A stretch of 64,000 bases of DNA, taken from NCBI GenBank assembly GCA_016709145.1, contig JADJEK010000009.1, positions 62,001 to 126,000 on the forward strand, given 5' to 3'. The first letter of the stretch is position 1. Each line of letters opens with the position of its first letter. Below the pieces are notes generated by a model. It had not been told where the DNA came from and did not search any database. It saw only the letters and a list, made by a program, of their open reading frames with translations. Of the stretch, positions 35,338 to 44,144 are shown in pieces. The stretch is from Planctomycetota bacterium (GTDB lineage Bacteria > Planctomycetota > B15-G4 > JADJEK01). The translations under genes and the position numbers were made by a program.

Positions 35338-36111
35338 TCACTCCTTGCCGGTCCAGCGCGCGCGATGACGATCGCGGCTCGTGCCGATCGGCTGCGGCCC
35401 GATCTCCAAGTACGAGAACGTCTCGATGTCGTCGGTCGTCGCGCAGATGAAGTCGAGCAGCGTCGCGCCCGACGAGCCGGCGACGAACCCATGGATCCCG
35501 TCGCGCGAGCGAGTCAGCGAAGTCGTGCGTCCGGGCGTCAACAACGCCCGCTTCGTCTCGCGCACTTCGAACTCGGTCCCGTCGATCAAGGTGCAGGGCG
35601 GAGCGTCGTCGCCGACCTCGTAATGCCGCACCTCGCATTCACCTTCGAGTGCGAGCGTCACGACGACCTGCGGCGGGTGATTGTGGGGGCGTAGCACGGC
35701 CCCGGGCTGCATCTGGAACTCGACCACGATGCACGGAGTCGGGAACCACGAAGGCCCGGCAAGCAGTCGGCCGACCGGCTTGCGGTCGCCGACGTCGAGA
35801 CGAGGCAACTGCTCGACGGGAACGCGAGCGATCCAAGCCGCGAGCTGAGCCGCGTAGACCTCGTCCGCCGCCAGCGCCGCGGCGGGCAAGCGCCGGCCAG
35901 CGGCTCGCCAATGCGCGGCGAACTCGTCACGCGTCAAGAGCCGAAACGCGTCGTCACAAGGCGCAGCGATGTCCTCGTCGGCGTCCGCCGCGCCGCGAGC
36001 GAGTCGACCAGCCATCAACGAGGCGCCAAGCGCGAACGGAACGAACAACGCGGAGCGTCGCACGACGCGAATGCCGTCGTCGGGCGAACCATCGACTGCA
36101 TGAAATGACAT
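35338..36111 (-). CDS. Thiol dioxygenase-like cupin (PCO/ADO type), possibly exported
   Basis: 257 residues. A hydrophobic segment after an Arg pair (RRSALFVPFALGASLMAG, near residue 20) suggests export or membrane attachment, perhaps Tat-dependent. The cupin core has LRPHNHPPQVVVTLALEG (two metal-ligand His) and later DGIHGFVAGSSGATLLDFI (third His). This pattern resembles plant cysteine oxidases and 2-aminoethanethiol dioxygenase, which oxidise thiols to sulfinates with a non-heme iron. The resemblance is by motif only and a general cupin remains possible. It is convergent with the pxp operon. Confidence 0.65.
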   Translation of the reverse strand: MSFHAVDGSPDDGIRVVRRSALFVPFALGASLMAGRLARGAADADEDIAAPCDDAFRLLTRDEFAAHWRAAGRRLPAAALAADEVYAAQLAAWIARVPVEQLPRLDVGDRKPVGRLLAGPSWFPTPCIVVEFQMQPGAVLRPHNHPPQVVVTLALEGECEVRHYEVGDDAPPCTLIDGTEFEVRETKRALLTPGRTTSLTRSRDGIHGFVAGSSGATLLDFICATTDDIETFSYLEIGPQPIGTSRDRHRARWTGKE

Positions 36112-36357
36112 CGAGGAATCCCGGGTGCGGCGAGCAAAGCTACGTCGGTAGTCGGGGCGATGTTTGGAGGAACGCGTTTCGCGGAGAATCTCGGCGACTT
36201 CGACCGAATGAGATCACGCGAGGGACGAACGCCGATTTGGACGATTCGTGGGAAAGCGAACGTCGTGCGAGCCGGGGGCCGTGAACGTGAACGGGGCAAT
36301 GGAAAACGCTGACGGCGGCGCGGGACCCGGTGGCGCCGGTGGCAAGGGTGGGACGGC

Positions 36358-36433
36358 AGCCCGCGTGCATTTACCGCCGGCAATCGCACGCGGGTACCCG
36401 CGTGCGATTGCCGGCGGTAAATGCACGCGGGCT
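36358..36433. repeat. Perfect 76-bp palindrome
   Basis: The two 38-base arms are exact complements with the centre at 36395/36396 in GGTACC. Each arm contains GTGCATTTACCGCCGGCAAT or its complement. There is no loop, so it would form a perfect cruciform or hairpin. It lies in a 1017-base gene-free island (36112-37128) with several other repeats. Confidence 0.9.
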
Positions 36434-36517
36434 ACGCCGTGGCAGCCTAGAGACTTGCACGATCGAGTCGAACGGTTGGAGTTCGAGCGCTGATCACCGC
36501 CAACGGCGTCCGAGCAA

Positions 36518-36643
36518 GGGGACACATCGGGGACAGACGCGCCTCCGTCCCCGTCATGTCCGTGGAGCTCGGGTGGGGACAGTCCCCTCATGTGCTCTGT
36601 CCCCACTCCTTCAATCGCCACCGCGGAGCGCGAAGCGCGACCC
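36518..36643 (+). repeat. Dispersed repeat module R, copy 1
   Basis: About 126 bp, over 90 percent identical by eye to the reverse complement of 50445-50568. It contains GTGGGGACAG paired with CTGTCCCCAC around a 14-base loop (REP-like hairpin) and ends in GCGGAGCGCGAAGCGCGACC. It occurs twice in this window in opposite orientation. Confidence 0.75.
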
Positions 36644-36700
36644 GGAGTTCTCCCTCGGGTTCAAGCTCGCGCGTCCTAGGAAACCACTCCGTCGCCAAGG

Positions 36701-36879
36701 GACGTCGAGAACGGGCTCTCGGAGCGGCCATTCAGCAGCCCGCCGCAGCTGTGGCGATCCGCTCTACACGTCTCGTGAGTACGTCACCCGGGGCGAAATG
36801 GACAGGGGTCGCGAATCACGCCGTCGAGAAGCCACCCTGCGGCTTTGAATGGCCGCTCCGAGAGCCCGTTCTCGACGTC
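36701..36879. mobile_element. 179-bp inverted-repeat element
   Basis: Perfect 35-bp inverted repeats at 36701-36735 and 36845-36879 (GGACGTCGAGAACGGGCTCT and so on) enclose 109 bases without coding potential. The sequence on both sides belongs to parts of repeat R that are contiguous at 50.4 kb, so it looks inserted. It is a MITE-like or REP-like unit; no transposase is in the window. Confidence 0.7.
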
Positions 36880-36942
36880 CTTCGCGTGAAGTCTCTCGCG
36901 CGACTCAAGGGCACGGGGTTCCCAAAGGGGGCTTTGCTCGTT

Positions 36943-37128
36943 TGTGAAGCCCTTGGTCGTTCGACCGCGAGCGGTCGAACGAGGTGCGGGGGAACGAAGT
37001 TCCCCCCGCCTTCGCCTTCGGCGTCAAGCGAAGCGGTACGGCCAACGGCCTCTGGGTGACGGGGCCCGGGGCCCTCCGCCCCGGCTCGCTTCGACGCCCG
37101 AGCGGGCGTCGGGCCAAGCGGCCCGAGC
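36943..37128. repeat. Cluster of short palindromes, including second module of repeat R
   Basis: The segment TGTGAAGCCC...TTGGTCGTTCGACCGCGAG (36943-36984) is also found inverted next to module R at 50.4 kb. It is followed by a run of short hairpins: GTTCGACCGC/GCGGTCGAAC, GGGGAACGAAGTTCCCC, GGGCCCGGGGCCC and GACGCCCGAGCGGGCGTC. It is non-coding and reaches the stop of the DASS transporter gene, where it may also end transcription. Confidence 0.65.
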
Positions 37129-38610
37129 TCAAACGGCGATCCAACACCACAGCCCGCACACGAGTGCTGCGAGGACGTCGAGGATCGCTCCGGTCGTCGC
37201 CATGCGGCGCACCGTCACGTAGCCGCTGCCGAACACGATCGCGTTCGGTGGAGTCCCGGCTGGCAGCGCGAAGTCGCACGAGGCCGCGATCGTCGCCGCG
37301 AACAACACCGCGGGAGTTCGCTCCGCGTCCACGACCGATGCCAGCACCGGCAGCAGCACGCTGATCGTCGCGGTGTTCGACGTGAATGCCGACAACGCGA
37401 CCGTCGCCAAACTCGCGAGCAGGATCTGCGCGAGCGGCGGCAAGTGTCGCACGCCTTCGACTTGATCGCCGAGCCACTGCGACAAGCCCGAGCTCTCGAT
37501 GCCCTTCGCCATCGAGAACGCTCCGCCGAGCAACAGCAGCGTGCTCCACGGCACGCGCGCGAGGGAGTGGAACTCGAGCACGCGCCGTCCGTGCGTGCGC
37601 CAAACCATCAGCGCGAGCATCGCGGCCATCGCGACCGCGCCCTCGACGTCGCCGCCCGACAGCTTCCACCCGTGCTGCGCGAGCGGCGCGGCGAGCGCCG
37701 ACTTCAGCGCGTCCGTCAGTGGCTTCGACGCGATCCACAGCGCCGCTGTCGCGAGGAACACGAACAGCACGACGCGCTCCGCGGGCTTGACCCGGCCGAG
37801 CTTCGCGAGTTCCGTCTCGACCGCATCACGCCCGATGTCGCCCTTCGGCGCATCGCGGCGCGCGAGTCGCCACAACTGCCACCACACGATCGGCAGGAAC
37901 ACCACGACGAACGGTGTGCCGACCGCGAGGAACTCCATGAACGTGATGTCGTCGCCGCGCGCGTCCATGAACTGCGCGAACTGAGCGTTCGGAGCCGTTC
38001 CGATCTTCGTGCCGATGCCGCCGAGGTTCGCGGCGTAGGCGACGGCGAGCATCAACGCCGCGCCGAACGCATGCAGCTTCTTGATGCCGAGACGGTGTTC
38101 TGTCTCGTGGATGATCGCGAGTCCGATCGGCATCATCAGAGCCGCGGTCGCCGTGTTCGAGATCCACATCGAGATGAACGCGGTCGAGACCAACATCCCG
38201 AGCAGCAGGCGCGCGGGTCGGGTCCCGATCTTGTGCATGATCGAGAGCGCGATGCGGCGATGCAGGTCGCACTGCTGCATCGCCGCAGCGATGCCCATGC
38301 CGCCGGCGAACAGGAAGATGTACCCGTCGACGTATGGCTTCAGCGTCGGCGCGACGTTGTCCACCGCCGGTTCGGCGAACACTCCGAACGCGGGGAACGC
38401 GAGCAACGGAACGCACGCGGTCCACGTGATCGGCAGAGCTTCGGTGAGCCACCAGATCGCCATCAACACCGTGATGCCCGCCGCCGCCGCGACTCGATCG
38501 CCGTGCGCGCCGTGGCGCTGCAGCGGCGAGTCGAGTCCGGCGATCGCGAACAGCGCGATCACGCCGGCCATGAGGCCGATCCACTGTCCGGGCGTACGGG
38601 TCACCTTCAT
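37129..38610 (-). CDS. DASS family divalent anion:Na+ symporter
   Basis: 493 residues, about twelve membrane segments. Family blocks include ALPITWTACVPLLAFPAFG near residue 70, the SNTATAALMMPIGLAI stretch near residue 165 (first SNT motif) and TSNTATISVLLPVLASVV in the C-terminal half (second SNT motif). These bind Na+ and a carboxylate or sulfate in this family. Substrate is likely a C4-dicarboxylate, citrate or sulfate and cannot be told by eye. ATG 38610 is chosen; extension upstream would translate the inverted-repeat element. The MITE-like element ends only 15 bases before the start and may carry or disturb its promoter. Confidence 0.9.
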   Translation of the reverse strand: MKVTRTPGQWIGLMAGVIALFAIAGLDSPLQRHGAHGDRVAAAAGITVLMAIWWLTEALPITWTACVPLLAFPAFGVFAEPAVDNVAPTLKPYVDGYIFLFAGGMGIAAAMQQCDLHRRIALSIMHKIGTRPARLLLGMLVSTAFISMWISNTATAALMMPIGLAIIHETEHRLGIKKLHAFGAALMLAVAYAANLGGIGTKIGTAPNAQFAQFMDARGDDITFMEFLAVGTPFVVVFLPIVWWQLWRLARRDAPKGDIGRDAVETELAKLGRVKPAERVVLFVFLATAALWIASKPLTDALKSALAAPLAQHGWKLSGGDVEGAVAMAAMLALMVWRTHGRRVLEFHSLARVPWSTLLLLGGAFSMAKGIESSGLSQWLGDQVEGVRHLPPLAQILLASLATVALSAFTSNTATISVLLPVLASVVDAERTPAVLFAATIAASCDFALPAGTPPNAIVFGSGYVTVRRMATTGAILDVLAALVCGLWCWIAV

Positions 38611-38624
38611 GGCGCGGGAGCCTG

Positions 38625-38787
38625 AATCGGAGTCCACGATTCTGTCATGGCTGCGGCCGGCTACGAAGCGCGCATGCTTCGTCGGATCGACTCCGCGACT
38701 CTTTCCATGGAGTCGCCGCGTCGATCCTCCTCGCCTGCGCACTTCTCGCTCGGCCTCGCGGCATCACAGAATCGTGGACTCCGATTT
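38625..38787. mobile_element. MITE-like element, copy 2 (163 bp)
   Basis: Inverted ends AATCGGAGTCCACGATTCTG and complement, internal sequence shared with 26720-26910. It sits between the DASS transporter start and the glycosidase stop. The remaining 149 bases up to 38936 hold nothing I recognise. No transposase is present. Confidence 0.8.
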
Positions 38788-38936
38788 AGCGCGTGCGCCG
38801 CGGATTGCGGGCTCTGGCGCGAGCATCGCGACCCTTGAAGCGAGCGATCGAGGAACCTCGACGGACGGTCAGGGCGCGGTCGCCGTTGGTCGTTCAAGGA
38901 CGGTGCGCCAATCCAGCGCGGCTGCCTCGCGTCGCG

Positions 38937-41021
38937 TCACTCCACTCGCCCGAGCTCCAGCGTGTCGGCGTCGCCCGCGAGCACGGTGTCCGCGGCGCCG
39001 CGGTGGTCGCCGACGTCGTCCGTCCAGCGAATGCGCAACGGCGTCGGAGTCCCGCCGGATCGAGTCAGCGCCACGCCATCCGACGTGACGACGACGTCGA
39101 ACACGGCTCCGTGGATGCGCAGGCCCGCGATGCGCAGTTGCGGCCAAGCCTTCGGCAAGCGCGGAGTGAACGCGAGTCCGTCGGCGATCGCCTCGATGCC
39201 GGCGAAGCCCGAGAGCACGACGTGGGGCGTGAGCACGCTCTCGAAGAACTCGCAATCGAGGCCGAGTCCGCCCGCGGTTCCGCAGCCTTGCAACGTGCCG
39301 GGACGCGACTTGCCGTCGTAGTACGCGCGATACCCGCCCGCGGCTTGCACCTCGTCGAACCAGCGCAGGATCTCGCGCAGGCGCTCCCACGCGTCGTCGG
39401 GTCCGCGCACCGCGATGCGCGCGAGCAGGTCGAAGCTCGAGAAGCCGAGCACGGCACCGCCGTCTTGGACCTGACCTCCGAACGGGATCGATTCGGGCGC
39501 GCTCCAGTACCAGCCGTACCACTCGACGTTGCGGCGCGTGCTCGAGCGCGGTCCGAAGCGGAACGCGAACACGTCGTCGCCGACGGCCGTGTCGCCCTCG
39601 ACCGGTTTCACGCCGTCGATCCAATCGAGGATGCGGCGCGCGCGCGCGTCGTCGACGAGTCCGCGAGCGATCGCCTCTTCGTTCAGGAACGTGTAGCCGT
39701 AGTCGTGCAGCACGCCGTCGACGTCGACGCACGCGCCGAAGCGGCCGGCGGCTTCGTTCCAGAAGGTGTTCGCGAACGCCGTGCGCATCGAACCGCGCAT
39801 CGCGCCGAGCCACTCCGGGTCGAGCGCGAAGTCGGGCTCGAGTTCACTCCCGCAGCGCTCTCGGAGGGCCGCTTCGAGCGTCGCGATCGCGTCGAGTGCC
39901 GCGTAGGCCTGCACCGTCGCGTAGGCATCGAGACCGCCGAACGGCAGCAGGTCCCAGTAGTTGCCGCCGATCCCGACTCCCGCGCGCAACGTCTTGCTGC
40001 CGTCGGCCGCGACCTCGAGTCCGGAGCGCCCGTCGTGACCGACGAAGCGCGTGCCGACCACGTGGGCGACGCGATCGACCTGCTGGCGCACGAGGTAGCG
40101 CGCCGCGGCGCGGATGCGGCTCGCGTTCGCGCACAAGAACGCGTCGTCGCCCGTCCACGTCCAGACGTCGCGCATCCCGAGCAGGAACGCCGCGTTGTTC
40201 ACGGTGTGGCGCGTGTCGAATTGCGTGAACAGCGCCTGCAGCGTCAAGGTGGCCGCGGGCGGCGCGTCGTCGATCACGATGCGCAAGCCCGTGACGATCC
40301 CGCGCCATTCGGGATGCGCCGAGGTCTCGATCGTGTCGTGCCGGGTCCCGGTGTTCGTCGGTGGCGACAGCGCGATGCGCCGCTCCGCCGAGAACTCGGG
40401 CGTGCGATCGGTCGTGAACTCCAACGCGATGCGCGCGGATTCGAGTCCCTCGCCACGCCAGCGCAGTTGCACGAACGGCGTCTCGAGCACGTCGACGTGC
40501 AGCGGCGGCGTGGTCCACGTCGCGCGCGAACCGCGCAGCGCGAACGTCCAGCCATGGCGGTCGAGCCCGCGATCGTCCGCGCCGTCGAGCGCGCAACCGG
40601 CCGTCGGAGTCGACACCTCGGGGCGCCACGGTGGGCCGACCGTGTCCTCGAACGAGAAGTGGAAGCCGACTCCGGTCTTGCCCTGCGTCCAGAACGGGAA
40701 CGGCCAACCGAGCGGATGCGCGATCGACGCGTGTTGATGCGTCGCGACGTAGCCGTCGGCGTCGATCACGCGCGAACTCAGCGCGTCCTTCCAGGCCTGG
40801 TCGAACGCGTTTTGACGACCGTCTGCGCCGATCGCGGGCCAAAGCGCGGGGCCCGGCAACCAAGCGTCCCAAAGCGTCGCCTTCGGACCGCTGCCGGGAT
40901 GATGCAAAGCGAACAACGCGTTCAGCGCGTGCGCGTCGCGCTCGTGGCCGGGGATCGCGAATGCCGCGAACGTGGGATCGCCGAAGCAACACGACGCGAG
41001 GGTCAACAGGGGCGCGAGCAT
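38937..41021 (-). CDS. Secreted six-hairpin glycosidase-like protein
   Basis: 694 residues. A short signal-like N-terminus (MLAPLLTLASCC, possible lipoprotein Cys) precedes a beta-rich region of about 300 residues. An (alpha/alpha)6-barrel with WDLLPFGGLDAYATVQAYAAL near residue 350, WYGWYWSAPESIPFGGQVQDGG near residue 500 and a terminal beta domain follow. DAWLPGPALWP near residue 50 and the acidic residues in the barrel fit a family of exo-acting glycosidases (GH37/63/65-like, including MGH1-type enzymes). Family assignment is uncertain. ATG 41021 has GGAG five bases upstream; in-frame extension to 41135 is Arg-rich and not supported. It may supply sugars from outside the cell. Confidence 0.7.
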   Translation of the reverse strand: MLAPLLTLASCCFGDPTFAAFAIPGHERDAHALNALFALHHPGSGPKATLWDAWLPGPALWPAIGADGRQNAFDQAWKDALSSRVIDADGYVATHQHASIAHPLGWPFPFWTQGKTGVGFHFSFEDTVGPPWRPEVSTPTAGCALDGADDRGLDRHGWTFALRGSRATWTTPPLHVDVLETPFVQLRWRGEGLESARIALEFTTDRTPEFSAERRIALSPPTNTGTRHDTIETSAHPEWRGIVTGLRIVIDDAPPAATLTLQALFTQFDTRHTVNNAAFLLGMRDVWTWTGDDAFLCANASRIRAAARYLVRQQVDRVAHVVGTRFVGHDGRSGLEVAADGSKTLRAGVGIGGNYWDLLPFGGLDAYATVQAYAALDAIATLEAALRERCGSELEPDFALDPEWLGAMRGSMRTAFANTFWNEAAGRFGACVDVDGVLHDYGYTFLNEEAIARGLVDDARARRILDWIDGVKPVEGDTAVGDDVFAFRFGPRSSTRRNVEWYGWYWSAPESIPFGGQVQDGGAVLGFSSFDLLARIAVRGPDDAWERLREILRWFDEVQAAGGYRAYYDGKSRPGTLQGCGTAGGLGLDCEFFESVLTPHVVLSGFAGIEAIADGLAFTPRLPKAWPQLRIAGLRIHGAVFDVVVTSDGVALTRSGGTPTPLRIRWTDDVGDHRGAADTVLAGDADTLELGRVE

Positions 41022-41150
41022 CGGGGCTCCGGAGTTCGAGTCGGATGGGGCGGGTCGACGCCGTCGACACGACATTTTCAGCCGACGGTTGAAGCGACGC
41101 CGTGGAGAGCCGAAGCTCTGCCGCGTCCGTCGCACCGAGGAAGCTCACTC

Positions 41151-41933
41151 ATGGCCGCGAAGAAGTCCACCGCCGCGTCGCCGAAGGAACCCATCGATCT
41201 CGCTGCCGCGTTGCTGCGCGCCTTCGCGACCAACGAGCGCGTGAACCAATGGATGCTCGACGCGATCGACGAGTCGATCTGGCGCATGCCGCCGCCCGGG
41301 ACGGCATCGAACCAGGCGCGCACGATCGCGGGCATCGTGGCGCACATCCACAACGTCCGCCACATGTGGCTCGTGGTCTCCAACAAGTCGAACAAAGCCC
41401 CGCCCAAGCTCGACCGCGACCGGATCACGCGCGATCAGGCGAAGCTCGGACTCGCGGCGAGCGGCGTCGCCATGATCGAACTGCTGCGCGCATCGTTGGA
41501 AGGCGGCGGGCACGTCAAGGACTTCAAGCCCGACGTCGTCGGCTTCCTCACCTACGCGGTCGCGCACGAGGCGCACCATCGCGGGCAGGTCTGCATGCTC
41601 GCGAAGCAACTCGGCAAGCCGCTGCCGCAGGGGATCGCGTTCGGCATGTGGGAGTGGAAGAAGCGCTCCGACGAGGCGCTGGTCCCCGCGCCGATCCTCG
41701 CGACCATGCCCACGGCCGCGCCGTCCCCTACGCCCGCCGCGAGCGAGCCGGCCACGCCGAGCACGGCCACGCCGACCAAGAGTGCGACGGGCAAACCGGC
41801 GCGTGCGGCCAAGGAACCCGCGCCACGACCGCCTGCGGCGCCGCCCGTGCCCAAAGCGAGGAAGCCCGCGAGCGAAGCCGCTGCGAGCGCGGCACCTCAG
41901 CCCAAAGCGAAGGCGGCGAAAGCGAAGGGCTGA
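41151..41933 (+). CDS. DinB-family protein
   Basis: 260 residues. DinB/YfiT four-helix bundle with VAHIHNVRHMWL near residue 65, AHEAHHRGQVCMLAKQLG near residue 140 and earlier conserved WMLDAI; the His residues of HN and HEAHHRGQ are the usual divalent-metal ligands. The last 75 residues are an Ala/Pro/Lys-rich tail with no fold. Many members use bacillithiol or mycothiol in detoxification; here only a metal site is supported. ATG 41151 is preceded by GAGGAA. It is divergent from the glycosidase with a 129-base gap. Confidence 0.82.
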   Translation: MAAKKSTAASPKEPIDLAAALLRAFATNERVNQWMLDAIDESIWRMPPPGTASNQARTIAGIVAHIHNVRHMWLVVSNKSNKAPPKLDRDRITRDQAKLGLAASGVAMIELLRASLEGGGHVKDFKPDVVGFLTYAVAHEAHHRGQVCMLAKQLGKPLPQGIAFGMWEWKKRSDEALVPAPILATMPTAAPSPTPAASEPATPSTATPTKSATGKPARAAKEPAPRPPAAPPVPKARKPASEAAASAAPQPKAKAAKAKG

Positions 41934-41988
41934 CCCGCCGATCGCCAGGGCTGCGCGGGCGACCGAGTGCCGTCGCCGGCGGCGCGCA

Positions 41989-43071
41989 TCAGTTCGCCGG
42001 AGTGCGATCGAACAGCGCGGCCTCGACCACGAGGCCCGGCCCGAACGCGAGTGCGAGGCACGGCGTCGGCGCTTCGATCGCGCGCAATCGATCGAGGATG
42101 AACAGCACCGTCGGCGACGACAGGTTGCCGAGTTCGGACAGCACGGCGCGCGAGACCGCAGTGGCCGCGCGATCGAGCCCGAGCGCGCGCTCGACGGCAT
42201 CGAGCACGCGGGGTCCACCCGGATGCACGGCGAAGCTCCGCAACGCGTCGCGGCGCAGTCCGAGTCGATCCAGCCATGCATCGACGAAGGTGGCGAGCTC
42301 GTGCTCGATCACGTCGGGGACGCGCGCCGACAAGCTCATCGCGAACCCGTGGTCGCGCACCGTCCACGACATCGCGTCCGCGGTCGCGGGGACGATCGTG
42401 CTGCCGCATGCGCGAAGGCTCCACGCACCGGGGCGCGGGCACGCGCTACCGACGATCGCCGCCGCGCCGTCGGAGAACAGCGCGTTCGCGACCAGGCGAT
42501 CGGGATCGGTGCCGTAGTGGAAATGCAGCGAGCACAGCTCGACGCAACTCACGAGCGCAACCGCGTCGGGGTCGGCCGCGCAGAAGGCTCGCGCGACGCG
42601 CAGTCCGGACAAGGCCGCGTAGCAGCCCATGAAGCCGACGTGCGTCCGCGCGACGCCGCGCGACAAGCCGAGCGCGTCGATCAGCGCGAACTCGATGCCG
42701 GGTGCGGTGGCGCCGGTGCACGAGACCGTGATCACGTGCGTGATGGCGCTCGCCGGGAGACGGGCCTGTTCCAGCGCGGCGCGGGCCGAGGCGATCGCGA
42801 GCGGAGGCGCGAGGCGCTCGAACGCGAGCATGCGCTCCGCGGTCGTCGGGATGCGCGCGGGTTCGGCTCCGGCGAGGCGCAGCGGCGCCGCGCCGGTGGG
42901 ATCGAGCACGACGTGGCGCGTCGCGACGCCGGCGCGGCGATAGAGCGCTTGCTGCGCCCGATCCGAGTCCTCGCCCGCCGACCACATGCGGCGCGCGAGC
43001 GCGAGCGCATGGTGTTGTTCGAGGCGCGTCGGCGGCAATGCGAGGCCGAGGCCGTGGACGACGAAACTCAT
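41989..43071 (-). CDS. Type III polyketide synthase (chalcone/alkylresorcinol synthase-like)
   Basis: 360 residues. The catalytic triad is visible: Cys in VGFMGCYAALSG (about residue 150), His in FAVHPGGPRVLD (about 275) and Asn in LGNLSSPTVLFIL (about 305). It condenses an acyl starter with malonyl-CoA units to give resorcinolic or pyrone lipids. It is the third gene of a minus-strand operon: its ATG shares ATGA with the stop of the FAD oxidoreductase, and that gene shares GTGA with the methyltransferase. This set of three recalls the Streptomyces srsABC genes for phenolic lipids. It is convergent with dinB-like gene. Confidence 0.9.
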   Translation of the reverse strand: MSFVVHGLGLALPPTRLEQHHALALARRMWSAGEDSDRAQQALYRRAGVATRHVVLDPTGAAPLRLAGAEPARIPTTAERMLAFERLAPPLAIASARAALEQARLPASAITHVITVSCTGATAPGIEFALIDALGLSRGVARTHVGFMGCYAALSGLRVARAFCAADPDAVALVSCVELCSLHFHYGTDPDRLVANALFSDGAAAIVGSACPRPGAWSLRACGSTIVPATADAMSWTVRDHGFAMSLSARVPDVIEHELATFVDAWLDRLGLRRDALRSFAVHPGGPRVLDAVERALGLDRAATAVSRAVLSELGNLSSPTVLFILDRLRAIEAPTPCLALAFGPGLVVEAALFDRTPAN

Positions 43072-44144
43072 GTCGGCATCCAGACCCGCGCCAACGGCGG
43101 GGCGATGCGGATCGCCGTGAGTGCGGCCGCGAACCAGCGTGGATGCCGACTCCATGCGAGCAGTCGCTCCGCGGCGCGACGATGCGCGCCGACGCGGCTG
43201 CGCCAGTTCGCGTCGTAGTCGCGATGCGCGCGCGCGTCGCCCGCGAGTGCGGCGACGACGGCCGGCGTGACCAACTCGGCCGAGAGCAGTGCCCAGCCGA
43301 TGCCCTCGCCGGAGAACGGCTCGACGTAGCCGCAGGCGTCGCCGACGGCGAACAAGCCCGGTTCGGCCACGGCGCCACGCGTACGCGTCAGGGGAGGAGT
43401 CGCGCGGAACGTGACGCCGCGCGGCAGTCGCCACGGACTGCCCGCGTCCGCGAGTACGCGATCGAGCGCTGCGCCGATGTCGCCGCGCACGGCCGCGGGA
43501 GCGAGCGCGGCGGCGACGCGAACGCGATCGTCCTCGAGGCGCGCGACGCCGAGGTAGCCGTCGGCCCCGACCCACATGCGCAGCTCGTCGCGCGCGAACG
43601 CTGCGGAGTTCGCATCGAGGGTCGCCGCGACGCCGATGCGCGCCTGCGCGTCGACGACGGATGGCTGCGACAGCGAGGCATCGGCGAGCCCGGCCGCGGT
43701 CACGACGGCGCGTGCGGTCCACGCCTTCGCCCCGGCGCGTGCGACGACGAATCCGCCGCCTTCGCGCGTGATGCCGAGGACGGCGTGTCCGGTGGCGACG
43801 TGGGCTCCCGCGGACGCCGCGGCGGACGCGAGCGCGGCGTCGAACGCGGTTCGCGAAACCGCCAGCGTGCCGCGCAAGGGCAACGTCGCGCCGCGCGAGC
43901 GCGCTGCGATGCGCACGTGCCTCAACGCGACGGGGCGCAGCGCGGCCAGCGTGCTCGCGAGTCCGAGTCGTTCGAGCGCGGCGACGGCACGAGGGTCGAG
44001 CGTGCAGCCGCAGACCTTGTCGCGCGGGAACGCTGAACGCTCGGCGACGCCGACGCGCAGCCCGCGCGCGGCCAACGCGAGCGCGGTCGCGGAACCCGAG
44101 GGCCCGGCGCCGATCACCACGACGTCGAAGTCCGACGCGTTCAC
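43068..44144 (-). CDS. FAD-dependent oxidoreductase (geranylgeranyl-reductase-like)
   Basis: 358 residues. VVVIGAGPSGSATALALAARG opens with the FAD-binding fold; FPRDKVCGCTLDPRAV is the family PxxxxCG block. LFAVGDACGYVEPFSGEG near residue 275 is the GD motif that binds FAD ribityl phosphate. The enzyme could hydroxylate the polyketide ring or reduce the chain. GTG 44144 overlaps the methyltransferase stop by GTGA, and the stop forms ATGA with the type III PKS start, so all three are coupled. Confidence 0.88.
   Translation of the reverse strand: MNASDFDVVVIGAGPSGSATALALAARGLRVGVAERSAFPRDKVCGCTLDPRAVAALERLGLASTLAALRPVALRHVRIAARSRGATLPLRGTLAVSRTAFDAALASAAASAGAHVATGHAVLGITREGGGFVVARAGAKAWTARAVVTAAGLADASLSQPSVVDAQARIGVAATLDANSAAFARDELRMWVGADGYLGVARLEDDRVRVAAALAPAAVRGDIGAALDRVLADAGSPWRLPRGVTFRATPPLTRTRGAVAEPGLFAVGDACGYVEPFSGEGIGWALLSAELVTPAVVAALAGDARAHRDYDANWRSRVGAHRRAAERLLAWSRHPRWFAAALTAIRIAPPLARVWMPT

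Noticed and set aside
36112..37128. Several short reading frames in the repeat island
   Set aside because: They translate palindromes and repeats, have no ribosome-binding sites and no recognisable domains.
37129..38742. Longer start for the DASS transporter at 38742
   Set aside because: The added residues are the translation of the MITE-like element.
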